A DNA stretch of 13,721 bases, taken from assembly GCA_020061995.1 (NCBI GenBank), contig JAGUXE010000239.1, forward strand, positions 1 to 13,721. Direction: 5' to 3'. The DNA comes from Ignavibacteriales bacterium (GTDB taxonomy: Bacteria > Bacteroidota > Ignavibacteria > Ignavibacteriales > Ignavibacteriaceae). Numbering within the stretch: position 1 is the first letter of the stretch; each line of letters begins with the position of its first letter. Both the position numbers and the translations under genes were made by a program. Positions 1 through 7,603 of this stretch are shown here, in pieces. Under the pieces are notes generated by a model that saw only the letters and a program-made list of their open reading frames with translations, made no database searches and was not told the DNA's origin.

Positions 1-1
1 A

Positions 2-1033
2 CGAAATGACAGTTCAGTAACTTCACGTGCAATTCCGATTTTGATAATGGAAGAGTCTGAGCAAAAATCAATCGGAAAAAATATTTATAGTGCTTCCATT
101 CCAATTAACTGCACCCCCGGTCCATATCGGGTTAGGTTAAGAGTTAAAGATGCTCAGGGGCAACTTTATGTTTATGAAACAGATTGTATAGTAAATGTTG
201 AAGAGCACCAAGAGATAGAAGAGATTAGCCGATTTGTTTATATTGAACCCGATTCGGGGGGGATAAATCAGCAATCGGCAGTAACACTTGATCCTCAACA
301 GATACGAAATCTCAGAGTCATTTTTCAGCGTGATAGTATCAGAATTGGAATGGGTCCCCAGTTTATCACAATTAGAACAACTGTGATTTCGCGGGATGGA
401 ATTACGTCTCAAGTTTTTGAAAGACGTGTTCTTACATTTCGTAGTGACGTCGATCCCAACCGTGATTATGCAATGTTAGTTCAATATAGACGTGCATACG
501 GTGCTTATGCGGCAATTCGTGCCGATGAATTTGAACAAGTTCAGATAAATGTCGATTCACTTCCTGATTGGGCGATTGTAAAGATTAATATCGAACCTGA
601 CTATACAATAAAAATTGGCGGATACGATCGCTCAAACTCATACACTCGTTATTTTCATGTTAGAGGTCCTAAAATCGAAATTGGTCTTTCTCTTGGTATA
701 CCAAAAGTTTTATTCGACTCACAGGCAAAAGACACAATTGAATATGGAAACTATAGTGCGATGATCCGTTTTTATTATGTAAACGATATCTCTGGGCGTC
801 GTTTTCCGGTTAATGTTGGTATTGGAACATATGGAGTTAATTCTCCTATTGATGTTAATAAAGGGAGGGGTGGTTTTGCATTGTCACTATTCTTTAATGT
901 CGCTGAAATGACACGAATGCTTGGAATTGAATTAAGCAAAACAATAACAGCCGGTATTGAGTTAGCTCCTTTTTTCCCGATTGGAAGAAGAGGAAGATTT
1001 CTGATAGCAGCACAAGTGGGAATTTCGCTTTAA
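2..1033 (+). CDS. Hypothetical protein, probable outer-membrane or surface protein (5' partial)
   Basis: The reading frame is open to the left edge of the window (first full codon at base 2), so this is the 3' part of a gene; TTG at 41 and ATG at 47 are only internal candidates. At least 343 residues are visible. I do not recognise the family. The N-terminal visible part looks like a beta-sandwich (PGPYRVRLRVKDAQGQLYVYET), with no enzyme motifs seen. The last 130 or so residues alternate hydrophobic and polar positions, with glycine/aromatic-rich strands and short turns, ending in FLIAAQVGISL. That pattern resembles the C-terminal strands of an outer-membrane beta-barrel. No transmembrane helix is seen, and a signal peptide, if any, lies outside the window. 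It ends with TAA, and no clear hairpin terminator follows. The coding call is firm because of length and strand-like pattern; the location is inference. Confidence 0.8.
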   Translation, partial: RNDSSVTSRAIPILIMEESEQKSIGKNIYSASIPINCTPGPYRVRLRVKDAQGQLYVYETDCIVNVEEHQEIEEISRFVYIEPDSGGINQQSAVTLDPQQIRNLRVIFQRDSIRIGMGPQFITIRTTVISRDGITSQVFERRVLTFRSDVDPNRDYAMLVQYRRAYGAYAAIRADEFEQVQINVDSLPDWAIVKINIEPDYTIKIGGYDRSNSYTRYFHVRGPKIEIGLSLGIPKVLFDSQAKDTIEYGNYSAMIRFYYVNDISGRRFPVNVGIGTYGVNSPIDVNKGRGGFALSLFFNVAEMTRMLGIELSKTITAGIELAPFFPIGRRGRFLIAAQVGISL

Positions 1034-1458
1034 TATTTTTTTATATCCGGTCTTCTTCATCGCATTTAGCGAACTCATAATTGAATTTCGTTTTTTATGA
1101 AAGCGTAGGAGATGTAGTACGCCTATCAATCTCAATACTCTAATTGAATCTTCATTTAGCCTAAATCGATTTCTTAAATATCGATTTCCATCCACAAAAG
1201 GTGTTTCACTGATTCAAAAAAAAATCAAGTTGCCACTTATTCAATTCCATTATCTATCTTCATAATCTTCTTTCCGTAAAGTCCTCATTAACTAAAATTT
1301 GTGGTTATCAAGCAAAAAACATAGGTTTAAAGTATGATTTATGAAGTATTGTGTTAATAAGATTTCTTGATCCAATTTTACTAACATTCGACTATGATTG
1401 AAATAATAGACATTTAATGAATTATAAAAGTGATTACCAGAAGGATATAAGATTTTAG
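1034..1458. other. Intergenic gap, nothing recognised
   Basis: These 425 AT-rich bases lie between the hypothetical protein and the restriction-modification gene. I see no tRNA, no convincing small gene and no strong terminator hairpin. The only local structure is the octamer ATCGATTT occurring twice, about 16 bases apart, near 1164-1190. The promoter of the downstream gene presumably lies in the right part, but no box could be assigned with confidence. A purine stretch AGAAGGA at 1439-1445 is a ribosome-binding-site candidate for the ATG at 1459, with a rather long 13-base spacer. Confidence 0.5.
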
Positions 1459-4400
1459 ATGGAAATTAAAGAATTGAAACCAAGAAAGGTTCTGAACAAA
1501 GCCTTCTTAAAAGTAAAACCGAACAGAACTGAAATTGAAGGTTTCAAAACCAATCTTATCACCTTACTCGACAGAACTAACGAGACGGAAAGTGAAGAGT
1601 TTCATAAAAACTTGGTTTCCGACTTTCTTAAAGAGACATATTACAAGCAAAACCATTTCATCAATACAAAAGCTCGAAACGACCTTGTTATTCATAACGG
1701 GGGCGATGCAAACTCGACAGTTGGTGTAATTCTCGAAGCCAAAAAGCCGACTAACAAAGCCGAAATGATTACCGCCAAAAAACTGAACTCAAAGGCGTTT
1801 CAGGAATTGGTCTTGTATTATTTACGTGAAAGAATTACACATAAAAATCTTGAAGTAAAGCATTTAGTTGCGACCAACATCAATGAATGGTTTATTTTTG
1901 ACGCTACTCTATTCGACAGACTTTTTGCCCAAAACAAAAACCTTGTAAAACAATTCACCGACTTTGAAGAAGGACGCTTGGCTGATACCAAAACCGATTT
2001 TTTCTACAAGCAAATCGCAGAGCCGTTTATTGACAGCATCACTTCTGAAATTGAATTTACTTACTTCAACTTACAAGACTTTCAAAAACCGTTACGCAAT
2101 ACCGACAAATCAGATGATAATTCGCTCATTGCGTTATTCAAACTTTTATCGCCGGAGCATCTTTTAAAACTTCCTTTCACCAACGACAGTAACAGCCTTG
2201 ACAAACGCTTTTACACTGAGTTATTGCACATCATCGGTTTGACCGAAACCAAAGAAGGAAGCAAAAAACTGATTGGACGAAACAAAGAAGGGGAAAGACA
2301 CACCGGAACAATCCTCGAAGATGCAATTATTCAGCTTGACAGTATGGATAAACTTAGCAGACTTGATAGACCGAACCAATTTGGAAACACTCAACAAGAA
2401 CGACTTTTCAATGTTGCACTTGAACTTTCAATTACATGGATAAACCGTATTTTGTTTTTGAAGTTGTTGGAAGCACAACTAATAACCTATCACAAAGGGG
2501 ACAAAACATATTCCTTCCTCAATATTGAAAAAATAAAAAACTATGACGAGCTGAACAGCCTGTTTTTCCAGGTGTTAGCCCGAAAGTATGACGAACGAAA
2601 CGAAGATGTAAAAAAGATTTTTGAGAAAGTTCCTTATCTCAATTCATCCCTTTTTGAGCCGACTGATATTGAGCATCTTACTCTATTTATCAGCAATCTG
2701 AAAGACGATAAAACAATTCCGGTTATTTCTTCCACTGTTCTCAAAGACCTACATGGAAAAAAGAGAACAGGAAATTTAACTACGCTCGAATATTTGTTTG
2801 AGTTTTTGAACGCTTATGATTTCAGCAGTGAAGGTTCGGAAGTAATTCAGGAAGATAATAAAACCCTTATCAACGCTTCGGTGCTCGGATTAATTTTCGA
2901 GAAAATAAACGGCTACAAAGATGGTTCGTTTTTTACTCCCGGTTTTATCACAATGTATATGTGCCGTGAAACAATTCGTAAAGCCGTTGTACAGAAATTC
3001 AACGAAGCATTTTATTCCCGCATGGATACTAATTTAGCCTTATCCAAAAGAAGAACCATCATCCCATACAATCCTAATCTAAAAGAGTTAGCGAGAGAAC
3101 TACGTAACAACAGTACAAAATCTGAAATCATTTTATGGAACGAGCTAAAAGGAAAATTTGAAGGGAAGTATGATTTTCACAGACAAAAACCTCTTGATAA
3201 TTTTATTGCAGACTTTTTTTGTCATGAGTTAAATCTGGTTATTGAAATTGATGGTGAAACACACAATTGGGAAGAAACACAGCAAAAAGATTATAAAAAA
3301 GAGTTTAGGTTGAATGAATTAGGTATAAATGTTTTACGTTTTCCGGATTCAGATATTTTTAATCATTTAGAGGCTACTTTAAATACCATAAGACAATATA
3401 TCATTGGCTTTGAAAAAGGAGATCTATCAGAACTCAAATATGAAGACTCTCCATTGAATCCATTAACAGGAAATGTGGCAATAATTAACACAACCATAAA
3501 ATCCCTCTCAAGAGGTAACACACCCCTAAATCCCCTCTCAAGAGATAACACACCCCTAAATCCCCTCTCGAGAGGGGACTTTAAGAGTCTTGATGATGTT
3601 TACGAGCAAATAGGTGAAGAGAGACTTTTTACTCGCCAACAAGCAAACCAAATCGTAAACAGTATCAAAATTTGCGATCCGTCTGTGGGTTCAGGACATT
3701 TTTTAGTTTCGGCACTTAATGAAATGATTGCCGTTAAAAACGATTTGAAAATTCTGCAAGACCGTGACGGAAAACGCCTTAAGGAATATCAGGTTGAAGT
3801 GGTAAATGATGAACTGATTGTAACAGACGAAGAAGGGGAACTGTTTGAATACACACCAAGCACATCCCTAAATCCCCACTCGAAAGGGGACTTTAAAGTG
3901 TCAGAGAGCCAACGAATACAGGAAACTCTTTTCCACGAAAAACAAACCATAATTGAAAATTGCCTCTTTGGTGTTGACATAAATCCCAACTCGGTAAAAA
4001 TTTGTCGTTTGCGTTTATGGATTGAGCTTTTGAAAAACGCATACTACAAAAACAGAACAGAACTTGAAACTCTTCCGAATATTGATATCAACATAAAATG
4101 CGGAAACTCTTTGGTGAGCCGTTTTCCAATTGATGCCGACCTGAAACAAGCCCTTAAAAAAAGTAAGTGGACAATTGACAGCTACCGAATTGCAGTTGAT
4201 ACATATCGCAACGCTGAAACTAAGGAACAGAAGCGGGAAATGGAACGCCTGATTGCAATCATTAAATCGGATTTTAGAAGTGATATATCTTTGAACGACC
4301 CGAAAGTTAAGAAGTTAAGCAAACTTTATAGCGACTTGCTTCAACTGACAAACCAGGGACAACTTTTTGAAATGAGCAAAAAGGAAATAGCCGATTGGAA

Positions 4401-5721
4401 TAAAAAAGTTTTGCAAATCACAGAAGAAACCAAAAAACTTGAAACCGAAATTGAAGAAATAAAAGCAAACAAGATTTTTGAAAATGCTTTTGAATGGCGT
4501 TTTGAATTTCCCGAAGTGCTGAATGATGATGGCTATTTTGTGGGCTTTGATGTGGTGATTGGAAATCCACCTTATGGCGTTTCAATTAAGGACAAAAAAG
4601 AAAGAGAATATTTAGTTACGAATCTTTCAAAAGTTCCCGACTTTGAAATATATTATTTGTTCATCAACAAAGGACATCATATCTTAAAACAAAATGGTGT
4701 AATATCCTACATTATACCCAACACAATTTTGTTCAATGTTTTTGCACAATCATATCGTTTAAGTCTATTTGATAGTTGGGCTTTAAATGAAATTTTAGAT
4801 TGCACAAATTTCAACATTTTTGAAGATGCAACAGTAAGAAACATTATTTTTCAATTTACAAAAGACGACAACAAGAAAAATACACTTGGTTATAAAAACA
4901 CATCAGGCATCGAAAAGTTTGAACAAATAGTTAATCGAAAAAGATCTGTTATTCCTAAAGAAACAGCAGAAAGTAATATTCAAAATTGGGGTTTGGTTTT
5001 CAAATTAGACAAAGAAACTTTGACCATTGTTGAAAAAATCAAAAAAACAAAAGTAGCTTTGATAGAATTGTTTCCAGAAACAAGTCAGGGGTTGATAGCA
5101 TACGACAGATATCAAGGTCAAAGCGCAGAAATTATCAAAAGCAGAGCTTATCATCATTTCTCAAATCCTGAAAACAAATTTAAACGTTGGCTTTATGGCG
5201 AAGATATTACACGTTATTCTGTAAAGTGGAATGGAAAAGAGTACATTGACTATTGTGATAGAATTGCAAATCCGAGAGATCCAAAATTTTTCAAAGGAAA
5301 ACGACTTTTGATAAGAGAAATAACAAATCCGAGGGTTTTTGCAGCAATTACAAATGAAGAACTATACAATGACCCTGCGATAATTATTATTAAAGAAAAC
5401 TCAGATTCTTTTCCTTTGGAATGTTTACTTGCAATTTTCAATTCAAAACTAGCAACATTTTATCATTTCAATTCATCACCAAAGGCTACAAAAGGTGCAT
5501 TTCCGAAAATTTTAGTTTATGACGTAAATAATTACCCATTGCCAAAACATATTGATAAAAAAATGCAAGAAAAAATCGAAACGCTTGTTGGCCAAATCTT
5601 AACTAAGAAATCAAAAGAAAATTCAGCCGACACAACCGAATTAGAATCCCAAATAGACCAATTAGTTTACCAACTTTACGGCTTAACCGAAGAAGAAATA
5701 AAAATTATTGAGAAGAACTAA
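1459..5721 (+). CDS. Type IIG (Eco57I-like) restriction-modification enzyme with inserted DUF559 endonuclease domain
   Basis: This is a 1420-residue single-chain enzyme expected to methylate adenine in a specific DNA site using S-adenosylmethionine, and to cut unmodified DNA. Visible parts, in order: an N-terminal PD-(D/E)XK-type nuclease candidate (D75, then E93-A-K95 in ILEAKKP); a long helical linker; motif X-like GSFFTPGF (489-496); an inserted DUF559 nuclease plus repeat peptides (about 518-708); methyltransferase motif I DPSVGSGHF (740-748); FGVDINPNSVKICRLRLWIELL; motif IV NPPY (1036-1039), the N6-adenine catalytic motif; and a TaqI-C-like target-recognition region to the end. Homologues in Bacteroidota are, from memory, near 1200-1230 residues, so the insertion explains the extra length. 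It stands alone, with no separate specificity or nuclease gene nearby. The ATG is supported by AGAAGGA upstream. A BREX PglX is an alternative, less likely given the N-terminal ExK motif and the lack of BREX neighbours. Confidence 0.9.
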   Translation: MEIKELKPRKVLNKAFLKVKPNRTEIEGFKTNLITLLDRTNETESEEFHKNLVSDFLKETYYKQNHFINTKARNDLVIHNGGDANSTVGVILEAKKPTNKAEMITAKKLNSKAFQELVLYYLRERITHKNLEVKHLVATNINEWFIFDATLFDRLFAQNKNLVKQFTDFEEGRLADTKTDFFYKQIAEPFIDSITSEIEFTYFNLQDFQKPLRNTDKSDDNSLIALFKLLSPEHLLKLPFTNDSNSLDKRFYTELLHIIGLTETKEGSKKLIGRNKEGERHTGTILEDAIIQLDSMDKLSRLDRPNQFGNTQQERLFNVALELSITWINRILFLKLLEAQLITYHKGDKTYSFLNIEKIKNYDELNSLFFQVLARKYDERNEDVKKIFEKVPYLNSSLFEPTDIEHLTLFISNLKDDKTIPVISSTVLKDLHGKKRTGNLTTLEYLFEFLNAYDFSSEGSEVIQEDNKTLINASVLGLIFEKINGYKDGSFFTPGFITMYMCRETIRKAVVQKFNEAFYSRMDTNLALSKRRTIIPYNPNLKELARELRNNSTKSEIILWNELKGKFEGKYDFHRQKPLDNFIADFFCHELNLVIEIDGETHNWEETQQKDYKKEFRLNELGINVLRFPDSDIFNHLEATLNTIRQYIIGFEKGDLSELKYEDSPLNPLTGNVAIINTTIKSLSRGNTPLNPLSRDNTPLNPLSRGDFKSLDDVYEQIGEERLFTRQQANQIVNSIKICDPSVGSGHFLVSALNEMIAVKNDLKILQDRDGKRLKEYQVEVVNDELIVTDEEGELFEYTPSTSLNPHSKGDFKVSESQRIQETLFHEKQTIIENCLFGVDINPNSVKICRLRLWIELLKNAYYKNRTELETLPNIDINIKCGNSLVSRFPIDADLKQALKKSKWTIDSYRIAVDTYRNAETKEQKREMERLIAIIKSDFRSDISLNDPKVKKLSKLYSDLLQLTNQGQLFEMSKKEIADWNKKVLQITEETKKLETEIEEIKANKIFENAFEWRFEFPEVLNDDGYFVGFDVVIGNPPYGVSIKDKKEREYLVTNLSKVPDFEIYYLFINKGHHILKQNGVISYIIPNTILFNVFAQSYRLSLFDSWALNEILDCTNFNIFEDATVRNIIFQFTKDDNKKNTLGYKNTSGIEKFEQIVNRKRSVIPKETAESNIQNWGLVFKLDKETLTIVEKIKKTKVALIELFPETSQGLIAYDRYQGQSAEIIKSRAYHHFSNPENKFKRWLYGEDITRYSVKWNGKEYIDYCDRIANPRDPKFFKGKRLLIREITNPRVFAAITNEELYNDPAIIIIKENSDSFPLECLLAIFNSKLATFYHFNSSPKATKGAFPKILVYDVNNYPLPKHIDKKMQEKIETLVGQILTKKSKENSADTTELESQIDQLVYQLYGLTEEEIKIIEKN
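3010..3580 (+). mobile_element. Putative in-frame insertion: DUF559 (Vsr-like) endonuclease domain plus coding palindromic repeats
   Basis: This stretch encodes residues about 518-708 of the restriction-modification enzyme and looks foreign to it. It begins near an internal ATG (M522) and contains a full-length DUF559 domain at about 534-648. The domain opens with IIPYNPNLKELARELR and continues with SEIILWNELK, HRQKPLDNFIADFFC (D585), LVIEIDGETH (E596, D598, H602) and LGINVLRF. These are the conserved blocks of free-standing DUF559 proteins, which belong to the Vsr/PD-(D/E)XK nuclease superfamily. The acidic positions expected at the active site are all present, so the domain may be active. 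It is followed by four PLNPL-type repeat peptides, after which the methyltransferase resumes. No intein splice-junction residues (Cys/Ser start, His-Asn end) are seen, so the segment should stay in the mature protein. The exact borders are estimates based on a remembered family pattern; calling it mobile is inference. Confidence 0.65.
3448..3580 (+). repeat. Coding 30-bp tandem palindromic repeat (PLNPLSRG peptide)
   Basis: There are three head-to-tail copies with exact 30-base period (3501-3530, 3531-3560, 3561-3590), preceded by a degenerate copy around 3448-3472. They translate as TPLNPLSRGN, TPLNPLSRDN and TPLNPLSRGD, the older copy as SPLNPLTGN. The last unit carries a perfect 18-base palindrome at 3561-3578 (arms TCCCCTCTC / GAGAGGGGA); the other two have decayed right arms. 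Because the period is a multiple of three, every copy is read in the same frame. The unit lies directly 3' of the DUF559 domain. Confidence 0.85.
3861..3897 (+). repeat. Second, isolated in-frame copy of the coding palindrome
   Basis: This copy matches the sequence at about 3554-3584 (CTAAATCCCC, a central CTCGA, then GGGGACTTTAA). It is translated in the same frame as SLNPHSKGDFK (residues 803-813) after the segment DEEGELFEYTP. Its core at 3873-3890 is a near-palindrome with two mismatched pairs. It is a single unit without a nuclease domain, so it looks like an independent or older insertion in the methyltransferase between motif I and the DINPNS block. Confidence 0.75.
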
Positions 5722-5747
5722 ATAGTCAGAAATGCCAACGCTTCATA

Positions 5748-5806
5748 GCCAATAATATTGGCAAGTCGCCCCAGCCGACACTCGGCAGAGAGTGTCGGTA
5801 CGGGCG
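5748..5806. repeat. Tandem hairpins, GC-rich stem-loop of probable dispersed-repeat origin
   Basis: Two hairpins lie shortly after the restriction-modification stop codon. The first is GCCAAT / ATTGGC with a 3-base loop (5748-5762). The second is a 9-bp perfect stem CCGACACTC / GAGTGTCGG with a 6-base loop (5775-5798), enclosed by an outer 5-bp stem CGCCC / GGGCG (5767-5771 with 5802-5806). The sequence CACTTTTATTT follows. The second could act as a transcription terminator for the upstream gene, although its U tract is interrupted. Its high GC content against AT-rich flanks suggests a dispersed palindromic repeat. Confidence 0.6.
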
Positions 5807-5937
5807 CACTTTTATTTCAAATGTTCCTACTTAAATTACATCTCAAATTTTGTACACCGTTTAATTATACAATTATTTGACTATTTTTATTAATAAGTTA
5901 TTTACAATTATTAATTAATATAAGACTCTACTCATTT

Positions 5938-6714
5938 ATGAAAAACAAAGAAGAAATAGTTAAAAACTGGCTGCCAAGATATACAGGAATAGCACCTGAA
6001 GATTTTGGTGAGCATATACTTCTAACCAATTTTGAGGGTTACCTTAAAACATTTGCAGAATTATCTAATACTGAAATTGTGGGTTTAGATAGACCAATGC
6101 ACAGTGCAACATCGGATGGAATATCTATGATTAATTTCGGAATGGGAAGCCCCAATGCTGCAACTATGATGGATCTACTTTCTGCTATTTCTCCCAAAGC
6201 TGTTCTATTTCTTGGTAAATGCGGGGGACTTAAAAGAAAAAATCAACTTGGAGATTTGGTATTGCCTATAGCTGCAATTAGAGGAGAAGGAACCAGCAAT
6301 GATTACCTTCCGCCGGAAGTTCCGGCTTTACCTGCATTTGCACTCCAGAGAGCTGTATCAACAATGATTAGAGATTTAGGATATGATTATTGGACAGGTA
6401 CAGTATATACAACAAATCGAAGAGTATGGGAATACGATGAAGATTTCAAGGATAAATTAAGATTAATGCGATGTATGGCTATTGATATGGAAACCGCAAC
6501 AATTTTTGCGACAGGTTTTGCTAATCAAATTCCTACCGGTGCGCTATTATTGGTAAGCGATCAACCTATGATTCCTGAAGGGGTAAAAACGGAAGAATCT
6601 GATGGAAAAGTAAGTTCTAATTTTGTAGAAAGACATATTCAAATTGGGATTGAAGCACTTCGACTAATCAGAAGACACGGGAAATCAGTCAGACACTTAA
6701 GATTTGATGAATAA
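5938..6714 (+). CDS. amn: AMP nucleosidase, short Bacteroidota-type
   Basis: This 258-residue cytoplasmic enzyme of the purine nucleoside phosphorylase / UDP-phosphorylase (PNP_UDP_1) fold is expected to hydrolyse AMP to adenine and ribose 5-phosphate in purine salvage and adenylate balance. Supporting blocks are INFGMGSPNAATMMDLL (65-81); LFLGKCGGL (90-98), the phosphate-binding type loop; RGEGTSNDYLPPEVPA (115-130); AIDMETATIF (181-190), the family's Met-Glu nucleoside-binding pair M184/E185; and LLLVSDQPM (203-211), with the base-contacting aspartate D208. It lacks the extra N-terminal domain of the enterobacterial enzyme, as do other Bacteroidota members from memory. The ATG has no clear Shine-Dalgarno sequence. 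A weak TTGACT at 5877 is a possible -35 box, but no convincing partner was found. The stop codon lies inside the first unit of the tandem repeat that follows. Other PNP-family nucleosidases are the main alternative. Confidence 0.88.
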   Translation: MKNKEEIVKNWLPRYTGIAPEDFGEHILLTNFEGYLKTFAELSNTEIVGLDRPMHSATSDGISMINFGMGSPNAATMMDLLSAISPKAVLFLGKCGGLKRKNQLGDLVLPIAAIRGEGTSNDYLPPEVPALPAFALQRAVSTMIRDLGYDYWTGTVYTTNRRVWEYDEDFKDKLRLMRCMAIDMETATIFATGFANQIPTGALLLVSDQPMIPEGVKTEESDGKVSSNFVERHIQIGIEALRLIRRHGKSVRHLRFDE

Positions 6715-6918
6715 TATTTGAGTAGAAAACCTCCGAGGTTATGGGGAACGTAAAAACATATCTTAAACCTCTGAGGTTCAATAATATGAGTAGAAAACCT
6801 CCGAGATTTTGGAAACGATAAAAACATCATCTTAAACCTTGGAGGTTCAATAATATGAGTATAAAACCTCCGAGGTTATGGGAAAAGTAAAAACATCATC
6901 TTAAACCTTGGAGGTTAA
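6711..6918. repeat. Three tandem 69-70 bp units with paired AACCTCCGAGGTT palindromes
   Basis: The units are 6711-6780 (70 bases), 6781-6849 (69) and 6850-6918 (69), each starting ATAATAT; a fragment of a fourth start follows. Every unit carries two 13-base palindromes. One is AACCTCCGAGGTT at 6728, 6796 (one base changed) and 6865; the other is AACCTCTGAGGTT at 6766 or AACCTTGGAGGTT at 6835 and 6904. Either palindrome can fold alone, or the two can pair to form a longer hairpin with an AT-rich loop. The first unit begins before the amn stop codon. The layout resembles REP/BIME-type extragenic palindromes. No associated transposase is visible. Confidence 0.9.
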
Positions 6919-7072
6919 ATAATATATAACGCTCGATACTAAGAAGATTTTTAATTAACGCAAGTGATTGAGTGATTGAAAGATAGGTTTGTTAACTTTG
7001 GAAGTTTCTTTGTTGCAGATTGGTAACTTTCAAGTAAAAAAATACTTTCGAACAATTTGGTTTGGAAATTTC

Positions 7073-7603
7073 ATGAAAATACTAGACAACCGATTTAGAA
7101 CTCCCTTTTTACTCCTCATTCTGTTTTCTCTCATTTTTACCGCAAATAATCTTTACGCCCAGGATTATAATTGGAGCGTAATTCTCCATGACAACACAGA
7201 AATTAACAATGTAATTCCACTTGAAGTAAAAGAGAACTATTTAATCCTAAAAACTTCTACTGCACTGACCGGAATTGATATAAAAAAAATAGTATCACTC
7301 AAAAAAAGAGTTAGAGCAAGCACCTGGACGTACGTCGGTTATGGAGCAATAATCGGCGGGGGAGTTTACACTTTGATTAAAGTTTTTAATTTAAAGGAAA
7401 GAAGTTCTACGGAGCCATATGGAATCTACATGACATTAGCGACTATACTAAATTCGGGAGCCATTGGAGGGATTATTGGCGGGGTGATCGGTTACTTAAT
7501 CGGCTCAACAGCAGGTGATGATGAGGTTTATGATTTTAAAGAAATTTCAATTGATGAACGATTAACTCAATTGGATTGGATTATCAAAAATAGAGTTAAT
7601 TAA
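7073..7603 (+). CDS. Hypothetical envelope protein with signal peptide and glycine zipper
   Basis: I chose the ATG at 7073 because it begins a clear signal peptide: a charged start MKILDNRFR, a hydrophobic core FLLLILFSLIF, and a probable cleavage after NLYA at residue 29. A TTG at 6989 would extend the frame by 28 residues but bury that signal. The mature part (about 147 residues) starts with a short beta-rich region (WSVILHDNTEINNVIPLEVKE, ending near IVSLKK). Two small-residue-rich hydrophobic stretches follow: YVGYGAIIGGGVYTLIKVF (about 87-105) and a glycine-zipper stretch from about 119 to 134 containing GAIGGIIGGVIGYLIG. A charged tail ends IIKNRVN. This pattern is common in uncharacterised FCB-group membrane-associated proteins. 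The function is unknown. It lies alone, with the repeat array upstream and a gene-poor region downstream. Confidence 0.75.
   Translation: MKILDNRFRTPFLLLILFSLIFTANNLYAQDYNWSVILHDNTEINNVIPLEVKENYLILKTSTALTGIDIKKIVSLKKRVRASTWTYVGYGAIIGGGVYTLIKVFNLKERSSTEPYGIYMTLATILNSGAIGGIIGGVIGYLIGSTAGDDEVYDFKEISIDERLTQLDWIIKNRVN

Noticed and set aside
962..1195. Minus-strand 77-codon frame, and similar frames opposite the large genes
   Set aside because: These overlap stronger coding frames on the other strand, show no recognisable domains and have basic or low-complexity composition typical of antisense shadows.
3010..3580. Intein within the restriction-modification enzyme
   Set aside because: The inserted part carries a DUF559 nuclease, not a LAGLIDADG or HNH intein endonuclease, and neither a Cys/Ser first residue with Hint motifs nor a C-terminal His-Asn plus Cys/Ser/Thr junction is seen.
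1459..5721. BREX PglX methyltransferase
   Set aside because: An N-terminal nuclease-like ILEAK motif and the C-terminal recognition region fit type IIG better, and no brxA/B/C, pglZ or brxL neighbours are present.
6711..6918. CRISPR array
   Set aside because: The whole 69-70 base unit is repeated, including what would be spacers, and there are no cas genes; it is a tandem repeat with palindromes.
6989..7072. TTG start of the glycine-zipper protein
   Set aside because: It would add 28 residues in front of a clear signal peptide that begins at the ATG at 7073.
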